Shown here one piece after another: positions 19,161 through 27,975 of a stretch of 62,891 bases of DNA. The notes beneath the pieces were generated by a model. The model saw only the letters and a program-made list of their open reading frames with translations, did not search any database and was not told the origin of the DNA. How positions within the stretch are numbered: position 1 is the stretch's first letter; every line of letters starts with the position of its first letter. This DNA comes from Planctomycetaceae bacterium (lineage in GTDB: Bacteria; Planctomycetota; Planctomycetia; Pirellulales; Pirellulaceae), in contig CANHVO010000005.1 of assembly GCA_947463915.1 (NCBI GenBank), forward strand, positions 1-62,891, given 5' to 3'. Position numbers and translations under genes: made by a program.

Positions 19161-22100
19161 ATGGCAGAGCAAGAACCAACCCGTGAAACCCACGAAACCG
19201 ATGACTTCCGAGACGACGTCGATCCGTGGGACACGGTTTTATTGCCCTTTGGAATAGAACAATCGTCGCTTCAAATCGGCCGATACCGTCAGATTCGAAA
19301 GCTGGGTGAGGGGCAATTTGGGATCGTGTGGCTAGGGTACGATGAACAACTGCAGCGTCCAGTTGCTATCAAGATCCTGAAGTCCATGCGGATCGATTCC
19401 AAGAGTTTCAGCGTTCCTCAAGCTTGTGGAGTGGAATGGCAGGAAGCGAGAAATGTGGCACTGCTAGATCATCCTAATATTGTGCCAGTATATGATGTCG
19501 GTACAACCCAGGAAGAGCATGTCTATATTGTCTCCAAGTTTATCGATGGAGAGACGCTCGAGGAGTCGATGGCAAATCGACGATGGGGAATCATTGAGTC
19601 TCTGCGGTTTGTGCAGAGCGTTGCTGAAGCACTCGCCCATGCACACGAACATAGTTTAGTACATCGGGACATTAAGCCAGCGAATATTCTGATCGATAGG
19701 CGGAACGGCAAAGCGCACGTAACCGACTTTGGGCTGGCGTTTCGCAATTTAAATGGCTCTGCCTCTGTTGGCTTTGCGGGCACGCCAAACTACATGAGTC
19801 CAGAGCAGGTGCGTGGGGTAATTGAAGAGATCGATGCCCGTAGCGATGTCTTTTCGCTTGGAGTTGTCTTGTACGAAATGCTCTCCCAACGACGACCATT
19901 TCGCAGTAATGAAAGGAGCAAGTTGTTCCAGCAAATTCTTTATTCCGATCCAACTTCCTTGAGAGATTTGGTCGAAAATCTTGATGATGATGTTGTGGCT
20001 ATTTGCTCTCGAGCTCTTCAGAAGTCGCCCGACAAAAGATTTGCGACTGCTACCGAATTTGCTCAAACTATTTCGAACTATCTTGTGCGTGTAGAGCACG
20101 CTAGCCTAAATCCAAACAGCCTAACTCCGGCGGCGCCTTTGGGGCTACTCGGCGAGTATCGGTTGATTGAACTCATCGGTGCCGGGGGATTGGGGGATGT
20201 TTACAAAGCAGAGCATCGCGTCATGCAGCGGATGGTGGCGATCAAATTGCTCCACGAGAAACGCCATTTCCAATCGGAAATGTCGCAACGGTTTTTGCAT
20301 GAGATTCGGTTGATTGCAAAGCTTTCGCATCCCAATATCGTAACTGCATTTGACGCAGGGCGAGAGTCTGACCGCGTGTTCATGGTTATGGAACTCGTCG
20401 ACGGAGAATCACTGGCCGATCGAATTGCGAGGTTGGGGCCGCTTTCGACAGCAGAGGCTATCAGCGTCTTGCGTCAAACAGCGATGGCCCTTGAATATGC
20501 TCATGCGAGGCAAATCATCCATCGAGACATCAAGCCAGGTAATCTCATGGTGGATACTCGTGGGGTTATCAAAGTTCTCGATTTTGGACTCGCAGTGCTC
20601 AATGAGAACCAAGGTGATCCCCAAAACGGAAGGTTTTCAGGCACGCCACAGTACATGGCGCCTGAGCAGAGCCTAGAAGCCGCAGCCATCGACCGTCGCA
20701 CGGATCTGTATTCGCTTGGCGCGACTTTGTATTCACTCCTGACGGGGCATCCTATGTACGACGGAGACCCGGCGTCTATCGCAATAGCGCACCAGCACCA
20801 GGAGATTCCGAATCTGTACGAGCACCGACGAAGTATTGATCTGCGGGTCGATTCTATTTTCAAGCGACTGGTTGCCAAGTCTCCGAACGATCGATTTTCA
20901 TCCGCCAGTGATCTGTTGCAAATCCTGGATGAATTGCGACTGCCTGAAATTCCGATCCGAAAGGTACCAGGTAGTATCTATCTTAAAGGGCTTTACAAAA
21001 GCCAGCCAACGAGCGTCCATGATATCGTCCCGTCATCGGAGACGAAAACCAGTGTGATTGGGATCGATTTAGGTCTTGCCTCCTCAACCGTAGCTTGGTT
21101 TCATCCCGAACATGGTCCGCAACTGGTCGAACAGTCGGAAGGGCAGGGGCCTCAATTGAGAAACATGCTTTGGAGTATCAACGATCATGTAAAGGTAGGC
21201 GAATCGGCGTTGAAAGTCTGGCAAACGCATCCAGCTGGAATTTTTCATAGTCTGCAAAGGTGGATTGGATTGCCCGTCGTAAAAAGACCGTTCGGCGGCA
21301 AGTCCGTGCCGCCGGAGGTACTCATTGCTGCTCTCTTGCATCGCTTGCTTTCTAATGTGCGTCGAAAAGTACCTAGAGCGAGTCAGGCGGTTGTAACCGT
21401 TCCGAGTTGCTACGATCAGGCACATCGCCGCGCCATCCAAGTCGCTTCGCAGATTGCAGGCATCGAAGTTCTACAATTGCTAGACAAGCCACTAGCGATC
21501 GTTTTGGCTTGGCTGGATACACTCGGTAAAGGTCTGGACAGGCAGCAAGTCGAAAATGGCAAAGTCCTCGTTGTTCACTTGGGAGGAACGGGGCTGGAAG
21601 CCAGCATCGTCGAGGTCCACGATCGGCTTGTTCAGTTAAAAGGGACGCACGGAGACTGGAAGAGTGGCTCTCAGCGATGGATTCGCGTGCTTTCTCAGTG
21701 CTTCGTTGACCAACTGCAGCGACTCACCGGTGCTGATATTCGGCAAGATTTGGCGGCAGCCACTCGATTGCAACGCACGGTCGAATTGGTCATCGATCGT
21801 TTGACAGTCAAGCCAAGCGTTGAAATGCGATTTGAGTGGCGTGGTTCGGCAATTGTCGAGCGACTTACTCAAGAAAGAGTATTGGAAATGGCGCCAGCCA
21901 TGCGTTCTGAAGTGAGTAACGCTATCGCAGGCGCATGCGCGGCTGCTCGCATCCAAGTTGCGGAGGTAGAACACATTGTGCTGGCTGGAGTCATGATGCG
22001 ACTAAAGCCGCTACAAAAAATAGTAGAAGCCTGCGTCCCGGGCGCGATCAGTCTCAGTTTGCTCGAGAAAAATGAGCTCGCTCGTGGTGCAGCCATTCAG

Positions 22101-22568
22101 GCATGTAACTTAACTAAGACGACACCCAGAACGAAACAATCGTTCCAAGCAATTCCATGCGCTGTCTATGATATTGCGATTCCAATACTGGCAGCTAGCA
22201 GGGCGGCTTTTGTCCCAAAGCTTTTGTTTGAACGTGGTGCCTGCCTTCCTGCGACACAAACACGTTCTCTTCGATTCGAGGAGAATTTACCTGAAGTCTT
22301 GCAGCTAATCGAAGGCACGCGACACGGACGCGAAGCTTGGCAGCGGCTCGGATCGCTCGATCTACGATCGGCGTTTTCCAATCGATTCGACAAACAGCCG
22401 CTAAGTCTCAAGTTGGATGTCGATCTCTCGGGTATCCTTCAAGTCGAATTGGTTTGTCCAGAATTGGGGGAAAGCATAGCGTTCCCTAGTTCAAGTCGTC
22501 ATCTATCCGCCGTCGAGATCGGAAATTGGAAAGCATGGCTTGAAACGCTTATGCTCTGTTCGAGTTAG
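19161..22568 (+). CDS. Tandem Ser/Thr kinase fused to Hsp70-like domain
   Basis: A 1135-residue cytoplasmic protein with three modules. Kinase 1 (about 41-315): GEGQFGIVW, VAIKIL, HRDIKPANIL (near 168), DFGLA (near 189), GTPNYMSPEQ. Kinase 2 (about 330-590): GAGGLGDVY, VAIKLL, HRDIKPGNLM (near 453), DFGLA (near 473), GTPQYMAPEQ. Both keep all catalytic residues. From about 630 an Hsp70 fold: VIGIDLGLASSTVAW, VTVPSCYDQAHRRA (near 745), LLDKPLAIVLAW where DnaK has INEPTAAALAY, VLVVHLGGTG where DnaK has FDLGGGT, then a short beta-type substrate domain. The Glu-to-Lys and Asp-to-His changes suggest weak or no ATPase activity. Start chosen at the ATG; a TTG at 19089 is possible. It is 145 nt after the DAB genes. 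Confidence 0.9.
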   Translation: MAEQEPTRETHETDDFRDDVDPWDTVLLPFGIEQSSLQIGRYRQIRKLGEGQFGIVWLGYDEQLQRPVAIKILKSMRIDSKSFSVPQACGVEWQEARNVALLDHPNIVPVYDVGTTQEEHVYIVSKFIDGETLEESMANRRWGIIESLRFVQSVAEALAHAHEHSLVHRDIKPANILIDRRNGKAHVTDFGLAFRNLNGSASVGFAGTPNYMSPEQVRGVIEEIDARSDVFSLGVVLYEMLSQRRPFRSNERSKLFQQILYSDPTSLRDLVENLDDDVVAICSRALQKSPDKRFATATEFAQTISNYLVRVEHASLNPNSLTPAAPLGLLGEYRLIELIGAGGLGDVYKAEHRVMQRMVAIKLLHEKRHFQSEMSQRFLHEIRLIAKLSHPNIVTAFDAGRESDRVFMVMELVDGESLADRIARLGPLSTAEAISVLRQTAMALEYAHARQIIHRDIKPGNLMVDTRGVIKVLDFGLAVLNENQGDPQNGRFSGTPQYMAPEQSLEAAAIDRRTDLYSLGATLYSLLTGHPMYDGDPASIAIAHQHQEIPNLYEHRRSIDLRVDSIFKRLVAKSPNDRFSSASDLLQILDELRLPEIPIRKVPGSIYLKGLYKSQPTSVHDIVPSSETKTSVIGIDLGLASSTVAWFHPEHGPQLVEQSEGQGPQLRNMLWSINDHVKVGESALKVWQTHPAGIFHSLQRWIGLPVVKRPFGGKSVPPEVLIAALLHRLLSNVRRKVPRASQAVVTVPSCYDQAHRRAIQVASQIAGIEVLQLLDKPLAIVLAWLDTLGKGLDRQQVENGKVLVVHLGGTGLEASIVEVHDRLVQLKGTHGDWKSGSQRWIRVLSQCFVDQLQRLTGADIRQDLAAATRLQRTVELVIDRLTVKPSVEMRFEWRGSAIVERLTQERVLEMAPAMRSEVSNAIAGACAAARIQVAEVEHIVLAGVMMRLKPLQKIVEACVPGAISLSLLEKNELARGAAIQACNLTKTTPRTKQSFQAIPCAVYDIAIPILAASRAAFVPKLLFERGACLPATQTRSLRFEENLPEVLQLIEGTRHGREAWQRLGSLDLRSAFSNRFDKQPLSLKLDVDLSGILQVELVCPELGESIAFPSSSRHLSAVEIGNWKAWLETLMLCSS

Positions 22569-22608
22569 GAACCTTTTTCGACTGTACCAAACCCGAGCAA
22601 CGCTTAGT

Positions 22609-22724
22609 CACCCTCCCTCGGGGAGGGTCGAGCCTTCGGCCCGGGGAGGGTGAACTGACTTGTGCAATAGTTGTTGGCACTTCACCCTCCCCTCGCTACG
22701 CTCGACCCTCCCAGCGGGAGGGTG
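22609..22724. repeat. Large palindrome of GGGAGGGT type
   Basis: Two inverted arms of about 45 nt (22609-22654 and 22680-22724), each carrying internal ACCCTCCC/GGGAGGGT stems, surround a short spacer. It sits between the convergent kinase and putA genes and could serve as a bidirectional terminator, though there is no U-run. A related element is interrupted by an insertion at 27710-27960. Confidence 0.75.
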
Positions 22725-22802
22725 TCTAGACCGGTCTCTTTATCCTAGAAGATAGCACTCCCCTAGAAGTTAGCGCCCGCGGCTCAGAATGAATAATACT
22801 TG

Positions 22803-25800
22803 CTAGAGCGTGTCCGCCCGCTTCTCGTTGGATCGAGGGCCAAGATTTCCGTAACGATGGTAGTCGAACGAAATGCTTTGCTCCATAACATACCAAAGCA
22901 ATTCAACGCTTCCAACCGTCGATACTTTTTGGTCAGCGATAAACACTTGATTTCGATTTGCTGTGCGACGTATCAATTCAGGAACTCGGCTTGCGGATGC
23001 GTATCGCAATCTTGCCACTTGCCCGTTTTCAATCGACGCGATGAGCTCTGCATCGCTCTCTTCGACGAACTCGATGCGGCCTGCCCACTCGTACGTAAGC
23101 TTCTCTAGAGCCGCAATGGTCGCTTCATGAACTGAGGCAGGGTGACTGAGAATTGCTCGGCAGTTGGAAGCAATGGCGGCCGAGCACCTTGCTGCTATTT
23201 CAAATACGTTATCTTCCTCGTGAAGCCGAATCCTTAGAGGAGATGCTGGCAAGTAACGACGATGATTGTCTTGCCCAACCAATTGGAAATGGTCATGTTC
23301 CACCATGATCTCTTCCCTGGCAAACCGATCGTAAGACAAAATTGCCGACCGAAGTTGCGCTATATGCGTCGTCGTGCATAATGGCAAATCCAACAGCAAT
23401 CGACTTGACCGGTCCAACCGTTCCCAAAAACTCAACAACACTTTCGATTCCGGCTTCTGTCCTGAATCAGGGGGCACGTCTGCGGTTTCCGAGTCTTCGA
23501 ATTTCATGAGAGTAGAAACATAGTTCGGTCCACCCGCTTTGACACCAGGCCCAAACGCACTCTTGCCCATTCCACCGAACGGTTGCCGTAGAACGATCGC
23601 ACCCGTGGTCGGCCGATTGATATAGAGATTGCCCGCCCGTATCGAGTCACGCCAAATCTTTTGTTCGCGATCGTCCAGCGACTCAAGCCCGCTGGTCAAT
23701 CCGAATCCAGTCGCATTGACCATCTGGATCGCTTCACCAAGCCTACGAAATTTCATCACGCCGAGGACGGGGCCGAACAATTCATTCATGTGGGTGAAGT
23801 TGCCAGCTGTCGTGTTCCATTTGACCCCAGGGGTGAATGAACAAGGGTTGTCACCAAGCTGAGTTGGCATCACAGCCCAACTCTCGCCATGTTCCAACTC
23901 CTTTAGGCCCCGCAACAAGTCGCCAGCAGGTGGTCGAATGAGCGGCCCCATCTTCGTTGATAGGTCCCAAGCCGAACCAACTTTTAGGCTCGCGATGGCA
24001 TCTACAAACTGCTCGCGGAACTCAGCGGACTCGAACACTTCTTCTTCGAGCAACAACAGCGACGTCGCACTGCACTTTTGACCTGCATGCGAGAAGGCAC
24101 TGTGAAGTACATTCTTGATGACCAAATCCCGATCGCTAAGTCCGCTAACGATAGTAGCGTTTTTTCCACCCGTTTCGGCCAAGAGGTTCAATGTCGGATT
24201 TTGATCCAAAATGGTCAACGCTGTCTCGGTTCCCCCGGTCAGGATGACGCGGGCGATTTCAGGTCGAGTCAGCATGTGCGTTCCTGCCATCGAACCACTG
24301 CACGGCACGAACTGCAATGCTTCGCGAGGCACACCGGCTCGCCAGAAACACTGGCACATGACATAAGCCGGCAAAACGGTGTCCGAAGCGGGCTTCAGGA
24401 TGGCGGTGTTCCCAGCTGCGAGGGCCGCGGCAATACCTCCACATGGAATTGCGATAGGAAAGTTCCAAGGACTGACAACGACTACGACTCCCGACGGCTT
24501 TGCCTTGAATTTGGTGTCGCGTTGCAGTTCCAATGCGCATCGAGCATAGAATTCAACGAAGTCGATGGCTTCGCTAATTTCGGGATCGCTTTCAAGTATC
24601 GTTTTGCCAGCATCCGCGATGGCGGCCCCAATCAATTCGCCTCGAGCTACGCGAAGCTCTTGAGCAACATTTCGTAGTATTCGATAGCGTTCACCTGGGT
24701 CCATCTCGCCCCATCCGGAAGGATCGCTGCTCGCGCAATCGACAGCGAGCTTGATTTGGCTTTCGTCGGCTTGGTTGTAGATTGCCGCAATCGTTCCTGG
24801 TCGCGATGGATCGATGGATTCAAAACGTTTGCCTTTTCCTTCCAGCTCTTGGTTGCCAATTGAGAGAGGGATATTGGTGGCTCGTCCGTCGCAGAGCGGT
24901 TGCCATTTCTCGACAATGGATTGCGCCCATTGAGCGTTTGCAACCAGCGAAAAGTCGGTGTCGGGTTCGTTTACCAGCGACTGCCAGTTGGCCGGTTTTG
25001 GCGGCATGACAGGTGAAATCCGCCGATCTTGTTGCCGTCTCGGCTGCACCGAAACAGTATCGATGCGTTCGACGGATTCGAGGAAGCCGTTCTCAAGCCG
25101 TTGCCATGTTGACCCGCCTGCCGAAATCTTAAACGCGTGCCTTAAAAAATTATCGGGTCCGGTGTTCTCGTCCATTCGGCGAACGAGATAGCCGATGGCA
25201 TTGATAAACTCCTCGCGCTGGCAAGCAGGTGCATAGAGAAGCACACTGCGACTCAATTCGAACATGGCCCTTCGCTGATGGTTGGCCATCCCCTCTAGCA
25301 TCTCAAATTGAACGCGATCGACTGCATTTTGCGAAGCGGCAAGCATCATTCCATAAGCCAGATCAAAAAGATTGTGCGACGCGATGCCGAGCCTGACTGC
25401 CTCGCTATGCTCGGGTCGCAATCCATATCGCACCATCCGTTTGTAATTGGCATCGGTATCGATCTTCGAACGATACGGGGCTTGAGGCCATCCTCGGATA
25501 GAGGCTTCCACACGCTCCATTTCCATGTTGGCACCTTTGACGATGCGGATCGTAATGGGGGAACCACCGCTTTTGACACGCTCCATTGCCCATTGAGTAA
25601 TGGTTTCTTGAACCAACGACGAGTCGGGGATGTACGCTTGGAGAGCGATTCCGCCTCGCACGTTTTCCATTCCTTTGCGAGATAGGGTGTGCATGAAGAT
25701 CTCGGAGGTCAAATGCAGATCGCGATACTCTTCCATGTCCAGGTAAACGAATTTGGGTATTCGTTGGCCATCGGAACGCAAGAACATTTCTTTGGCAGCG

Positions 25801-26519
25801 GCACGGTACAACAATTCGAGTCGGTCCGACACCATGCGAATCGAGTGTTTGCGAGCGAGCGGCGAGATCTGCGAATACAGGGTCGAAATCTTGATCGAGA
25901 CACATTCAATTTCTGGCAACTGCAAGGCAGCCAAGTAGCGGTCGAGGCGGCGACTGGACTCGCGTTCCCCCAAGATTGCTTCGCCAAGAAAATTGACATT
26001 CATGCGCAAGCCTTCTTTGGAACGCTCTCGCAAGTGGCCGCATAACTTATCGTGTTCTGCTGGAAGGATAACGTTGGCCGTTTCCTTGCGCATTTTGTCT
26101 TTGACCATCGGCACAGCAACACCGGGCAAGTATTCGCCGAACGATTGAAAGCCTTTTAGCAATGCTTGGTCGAAGACGCTGAAGAATCTTGGTACGCCTT
26201 GAACATCGAGGATGTGGACCATTTGATCCACGACCCGGCCAGGAAGCATGCTGCGGAAGCTCTGGTCGGTGATCTGAGTCAGAGTGGATTTGTCCTCGGG
26301 ATGCTGCAGCATCCGGTCTAGTTCGGCTTGCTGGCGACGTTCTTGCGGAGTTTGCAGAAGGCTAGCGCGTTGCTGAAGAATGGTGGCCAAGGCCAACGCG
26401 GATTGCAATACTCTCTTGTCATCGAGGGCCGGATTTTGGTTTTCGCCGACCCCAGCACGATCTAGGAGTGTACGCACGTTTTGAAGACTAAGAGGTCCTA
26501 TTTCAGCAGAGCTTGGCAT
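22803..26519 (-). CDS. putA: Bifunctional proline dehydrogenase/P5C dehydrogenase PutA
   Basis: Converts proline to glutamate in two steps. Residues about 100-450 form the FAD-dependent proline dehydrogenase barrel (FLGEAILGERESSRRLDRYLAAL, then YIPDSSLVQ and RIVKGANMEMERVEA, with LASHN-type motifs). Residues about 560-1020 form the NAD-dependent aldehyde dehydrogenase (SPWNFPIAIP; Glu782 in LAETGGKN; catalytic Cys816 in GQKCSAT; ELFGPVLGVM). The 1238-residue length and absence of an N-terminal ribbon-helix-helix domain indicate a catalytic-only enzyme without transcriptional repressor activity. A C-terminal 180-residue tail matches the ALDH-superfamily tail of long PutA proteins. No proline permease gene is adjacent. 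Confidence 0.95.
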   Translation of the reverse strand: MPSSAEIGPLSLQNVRTLLDRAGVGENQNPALDDKRVLQSALALATILQQRASLLQTPQERRQQAELDRMLQHPEDKSTLTQITDQSFRSMLPGRVVDQMVHILDVQGVPRFFSVFDQALLKGFQSFGEYLPGVAVPMVKDKMRKETANVILPAEHDKLCGHLRERSKEGLRMNVNFLGEAILGERESSRRLDRYLAALQLPEIECVSIKISTLYSQISPLARKHSIRMVSDRLELLYRAAAKEMFLRSDGQRIPKFVYLDMEEYRDLHLTSEIFMHTLSRKGMENVRGGIALQAYIPDSSLVQETITQWAMERVKSGGSPITIRIVKGANMEMERVEASIRGWPQAPYRSKIDTDANYKRMVRYGLRPEHSEAVRLGIASHNLFDLAYGMMLAASQNAVDRVQFEMLEGMANHQRRAMFELSRSVLLYAPACQREEFINAIGYLVRRMDENTGPDNFLRHAFKISAGGSTWQRLENGFLESVERIDTVSVQPRRQQDRRISPVMPPKPANWQSLVNEPDTDFSLVANAQWAQSIVEKWQPLCDGRATNIPLSIGNQELEGKGKRFESIDPSRPGTIAAIYNQADESQIKLAVDCASSDPSGWGEMDPGERYRILRNVAQELRVARGELIGAAIADAGKTILESDPEISEAIDFVEFYARCALELQRDTKFKAKPSGVVVVVSPWNFPIAIPCGGIAAALAAGNTAILKPASDTVLPAYVMCQCFWRAGVPREALQFVPCSGSMAGTHMLTRPEIARVILTGGTETALTILDQNPTLNLLAETGGKNATIVSGLSDRDLVIKNVLHSAFSHAGQKCSATSLLLLEEEVFESAEFREQFVDAIASLKVGSAWDLSTKMGPLIRPPAGDLLRGLKELEHGESWAVMPTQLGDNPCSFTPGVKWNTTAGNFTHMNELFGPVLGVMKFRRLGEAIQMVNATGFGLTSGLESLDDREQKIWRDSIRAGNLYINRPTTGAIVLRQPFGGMGKSAFGPGVKAGGPNYVSTLMKFEDSETADVPPDSGQKPESKVLLSFWERLDRSSRLLLDLPLCTTTHIAQLRSAILSYDRFAREEIMVEHDHFQLVGQDNHRRYLPASPLRIRLHEEDNVFEIAARCSAAIASNCRAILSHPASVHEATIAALEKLTYEWAGRIEFVEESDAELIASIENGQVARLRYASASRVPELIRRTANRNQVFIADQKVSTVGSVELLWYVMEQSISFDYHRYGNLGPRSNEKRADTL

Positions 26520-26559
26520 AGTGAGTTGGATTTGTTGGTGAAGTAAGACGATCGGCGGC

Positions 26560-26653
26560 CTGTTAAACGAAATTCATTTAAAAAAGTATTAAATCAACAA
26601 GCCCGTGAGCGAGAGGCAATTTCGCAGGTCCCTCACTTACGTTTCGGGTTATG
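26560..26653. repeat. Dispersed palindromic element, copy A
   Basis: The stretch CTGTTAAACGAAATTCATTT...GTATTAAATCAACAAG, followed by CCCGTGAGCGAGAGG and CTCACTTACGTTTCGGGTT, recurs in inverted orientation at 52702-52873. The outer CCCGAAGCGTGAGCGAGG-type arms are complementary. It lies just upstream of putA, between putA and the redox-membrane gene. Confidence 0.75.
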
Positions 26654-26684
26654 GTTGGTAGTTTTGACTCTGCCGCTCGCCTAA

Positions 26685-27626
26685 CTATTCGAGCATGCAC
26701 TCAAATGGAACGGGATCGGCGGCATTTTTGGCTGGAAAGGATTTGATGATTCTACCCTTTTCTACCAAGAACGCCCCTCCCAATTGGAATCCATCCCCGA
26801 CAAGTGAGCCGGTTCCGTGCCCTTTGAGAATCGCTGACTGGAAGCCGCGCCACCAGACTTGTGGACCCAATAGTTGCGACAATTGGCCTCGCTTCAGGTC
26901 GTAAGCACGATAGAGATCGGCTTCGGGGTTCGATAACTGCAGCGTATCTCGCAACCCAGCTCGCTCAAGCATTTTTGCACCGTCCTCTGGAGTTCCTAAA
27001 TGGACGACTACTGGCGTGATGTTTTGCACAAGCAAATTTGGAAGCTGGGCTTTGAGTTCAGCCAACGTTTCGCGGCAAAAGGTGCAGCCTGCATGTCGAA
27101 CGAAAATGAGCAGGAGCCGTTTTTCTAGCTCGAGCTCCCATAGGCTCTGGCCGTTGGAAACCATCATGCGTCGACTGACTTGTTCCACATCGCCCGACGG
27201 TGCATCGTGGGGACCTCCATGCTGCGGCGCACTACGGACCTTGAACGCCAAGTAGAGCATCGCCAAAAAAGGGAGCCACCAAACGACATCGTTGGTCAAA
27301 ATGGTTAATCCCCAAGCCCACGGCAAACTCCCTGTTACGGCACTTTGAACAAATCCGATCGGGCCAAGTATCTTCCCAAGCAAGCCGACCAGGATGATCG
27401 GCCAATGCCTCGCAAAGTCCTTGGCAGCAAGCCAGTATCCAACACCATAAACCCCAACAATCATTCCGACGCATTGCCAGATGCCGGGATAATTTGGGCG
27501 TGCAATTCCCGTCAAATCGAACAGATGATTGGGAAACAAAATGACCCAGCCTCCCCAAGCAATGTTGTAAATGCCTGCGAGGCGGAGCACGAGAGCTGGC
27601 CAATGGGGAGTTTTTTCGTTGTTCAC
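26685..27626 (-). CDS. Membrane protein fused to thioredoxin-like (SelL/AhpC-type) domain
   Basis: A 313-residue protein. The first 130 residues hold four hydrophobic helices, like small membrane proteins of unknown function (NIAWGGWVILFPNHLFDLTG, GIWQCVGMIVGVYGVGYWL). The C-terminal 160 residues form a peroxiredoxin-like fold with HAGCTFCRE (Cys181, Cys184), the position where SelL proteins have a U-x-x-U motif, and GHGTGSLVGDGFQLGGAFLV near the end. The GTG at 27626 was chosen because AAAGGA lies 7 nt upstream; longer frames to 27713 run into a repeat. Probable role is membrane-linked thiol redox chemistry. Function is inferred. Confidence 0.75.
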   Translation of the reverse strand: MNNEKTPHWPALVLRLAGIYNIAWGGWVILFPNHLFDLTGIARPNYPGIWQCVGMIVGVYGVGYWLAAKDFARHWPIILVGLLGKILGPIGFVQSAVTGSLPWAWGLTILTNDVVWWLPFLAMLYLAFKVRSAPQHGGPHDAPSGDVEQVSRRMMVSNGQSLWELELEKRLLLIFVRHAGCTFCRETLAELKAQLPNLLVQNITPVVVHLGTPEDGAKMLERAGLRDTLQLSNPEADLYRAYDLKRGQLSQLLGPQVWWRGFQSAILKGHGTGSLVGDGFQLGGAFLVEKGRIIKSFPAKNAADPVPFECMLE

Positions 27627-27709
27627 TCGTTGTCCTTTATGGGGTAGTTTCGATGCCGCAGGAGTTGCATCAATGTAGCAGTTCGCCATTCGGGGATCGT
27701 CCGGCTTTG

Positions 27710-27960
27710 TCACCCTCCCTCTGGGAGGGCCACGCAGTGAAGCATTTTGTAGCGAAACTCGTCGAGAGTTTCGGTGGTTTATGCAATGCAGCCGAAAGTC
27801 TTGACGACTTTCGCTACAGAAAGGCCTTTTCTTACCAGAGGAAAAGGCTTCACAGCGTTGTTGGGAGGGGCGAGCGAAGCGAGGGAAGGGTGAAGTGACA
27901 GTAACAATTGTACAATTCAGTTCACCCTCCCCGGCCTCTGGACGACCCTCCCGGAGGGCG
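27710..27960. repeat. GGGAGGGT-type palindrome, interrupted copy
   Basis: Outer parts match the palindrome at 22609-22724 (CACCCTCCCTCTGGGAGGG, CGAGCGAAGCGAGGG, GGGTGAA, TTCACCCTCCCC). The left hairpin is split by a 132-bp insert at 27730-27861. It separates the divergent 5' ends of the redox-membrane gene and the methyltransferase gene, so their promoters may lie in or next to it. Confidence 0.75.
27730..27861. mobile_element. 132-bp MITE-like insertion with target duplication
   Basis: Bounded by direct copies of TGGGAGGG (27722-27729 and 27862-27869), an apparent 8-bp target-site duplication. Its ends CCACGCAGTGAAGC (27730-27743) and GCTTCACAGCGTTG (27847-27860) are inverted with 12 of 14 matches. 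It contains copy 3 of the 69-bp inverted repeat at 27749-27817. It codes for nothing, so it would need a transposase supplied from elsewhere. Confidence 0.75.
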
Positions 27961-27975
27961 GTTGACTAGGGTACA

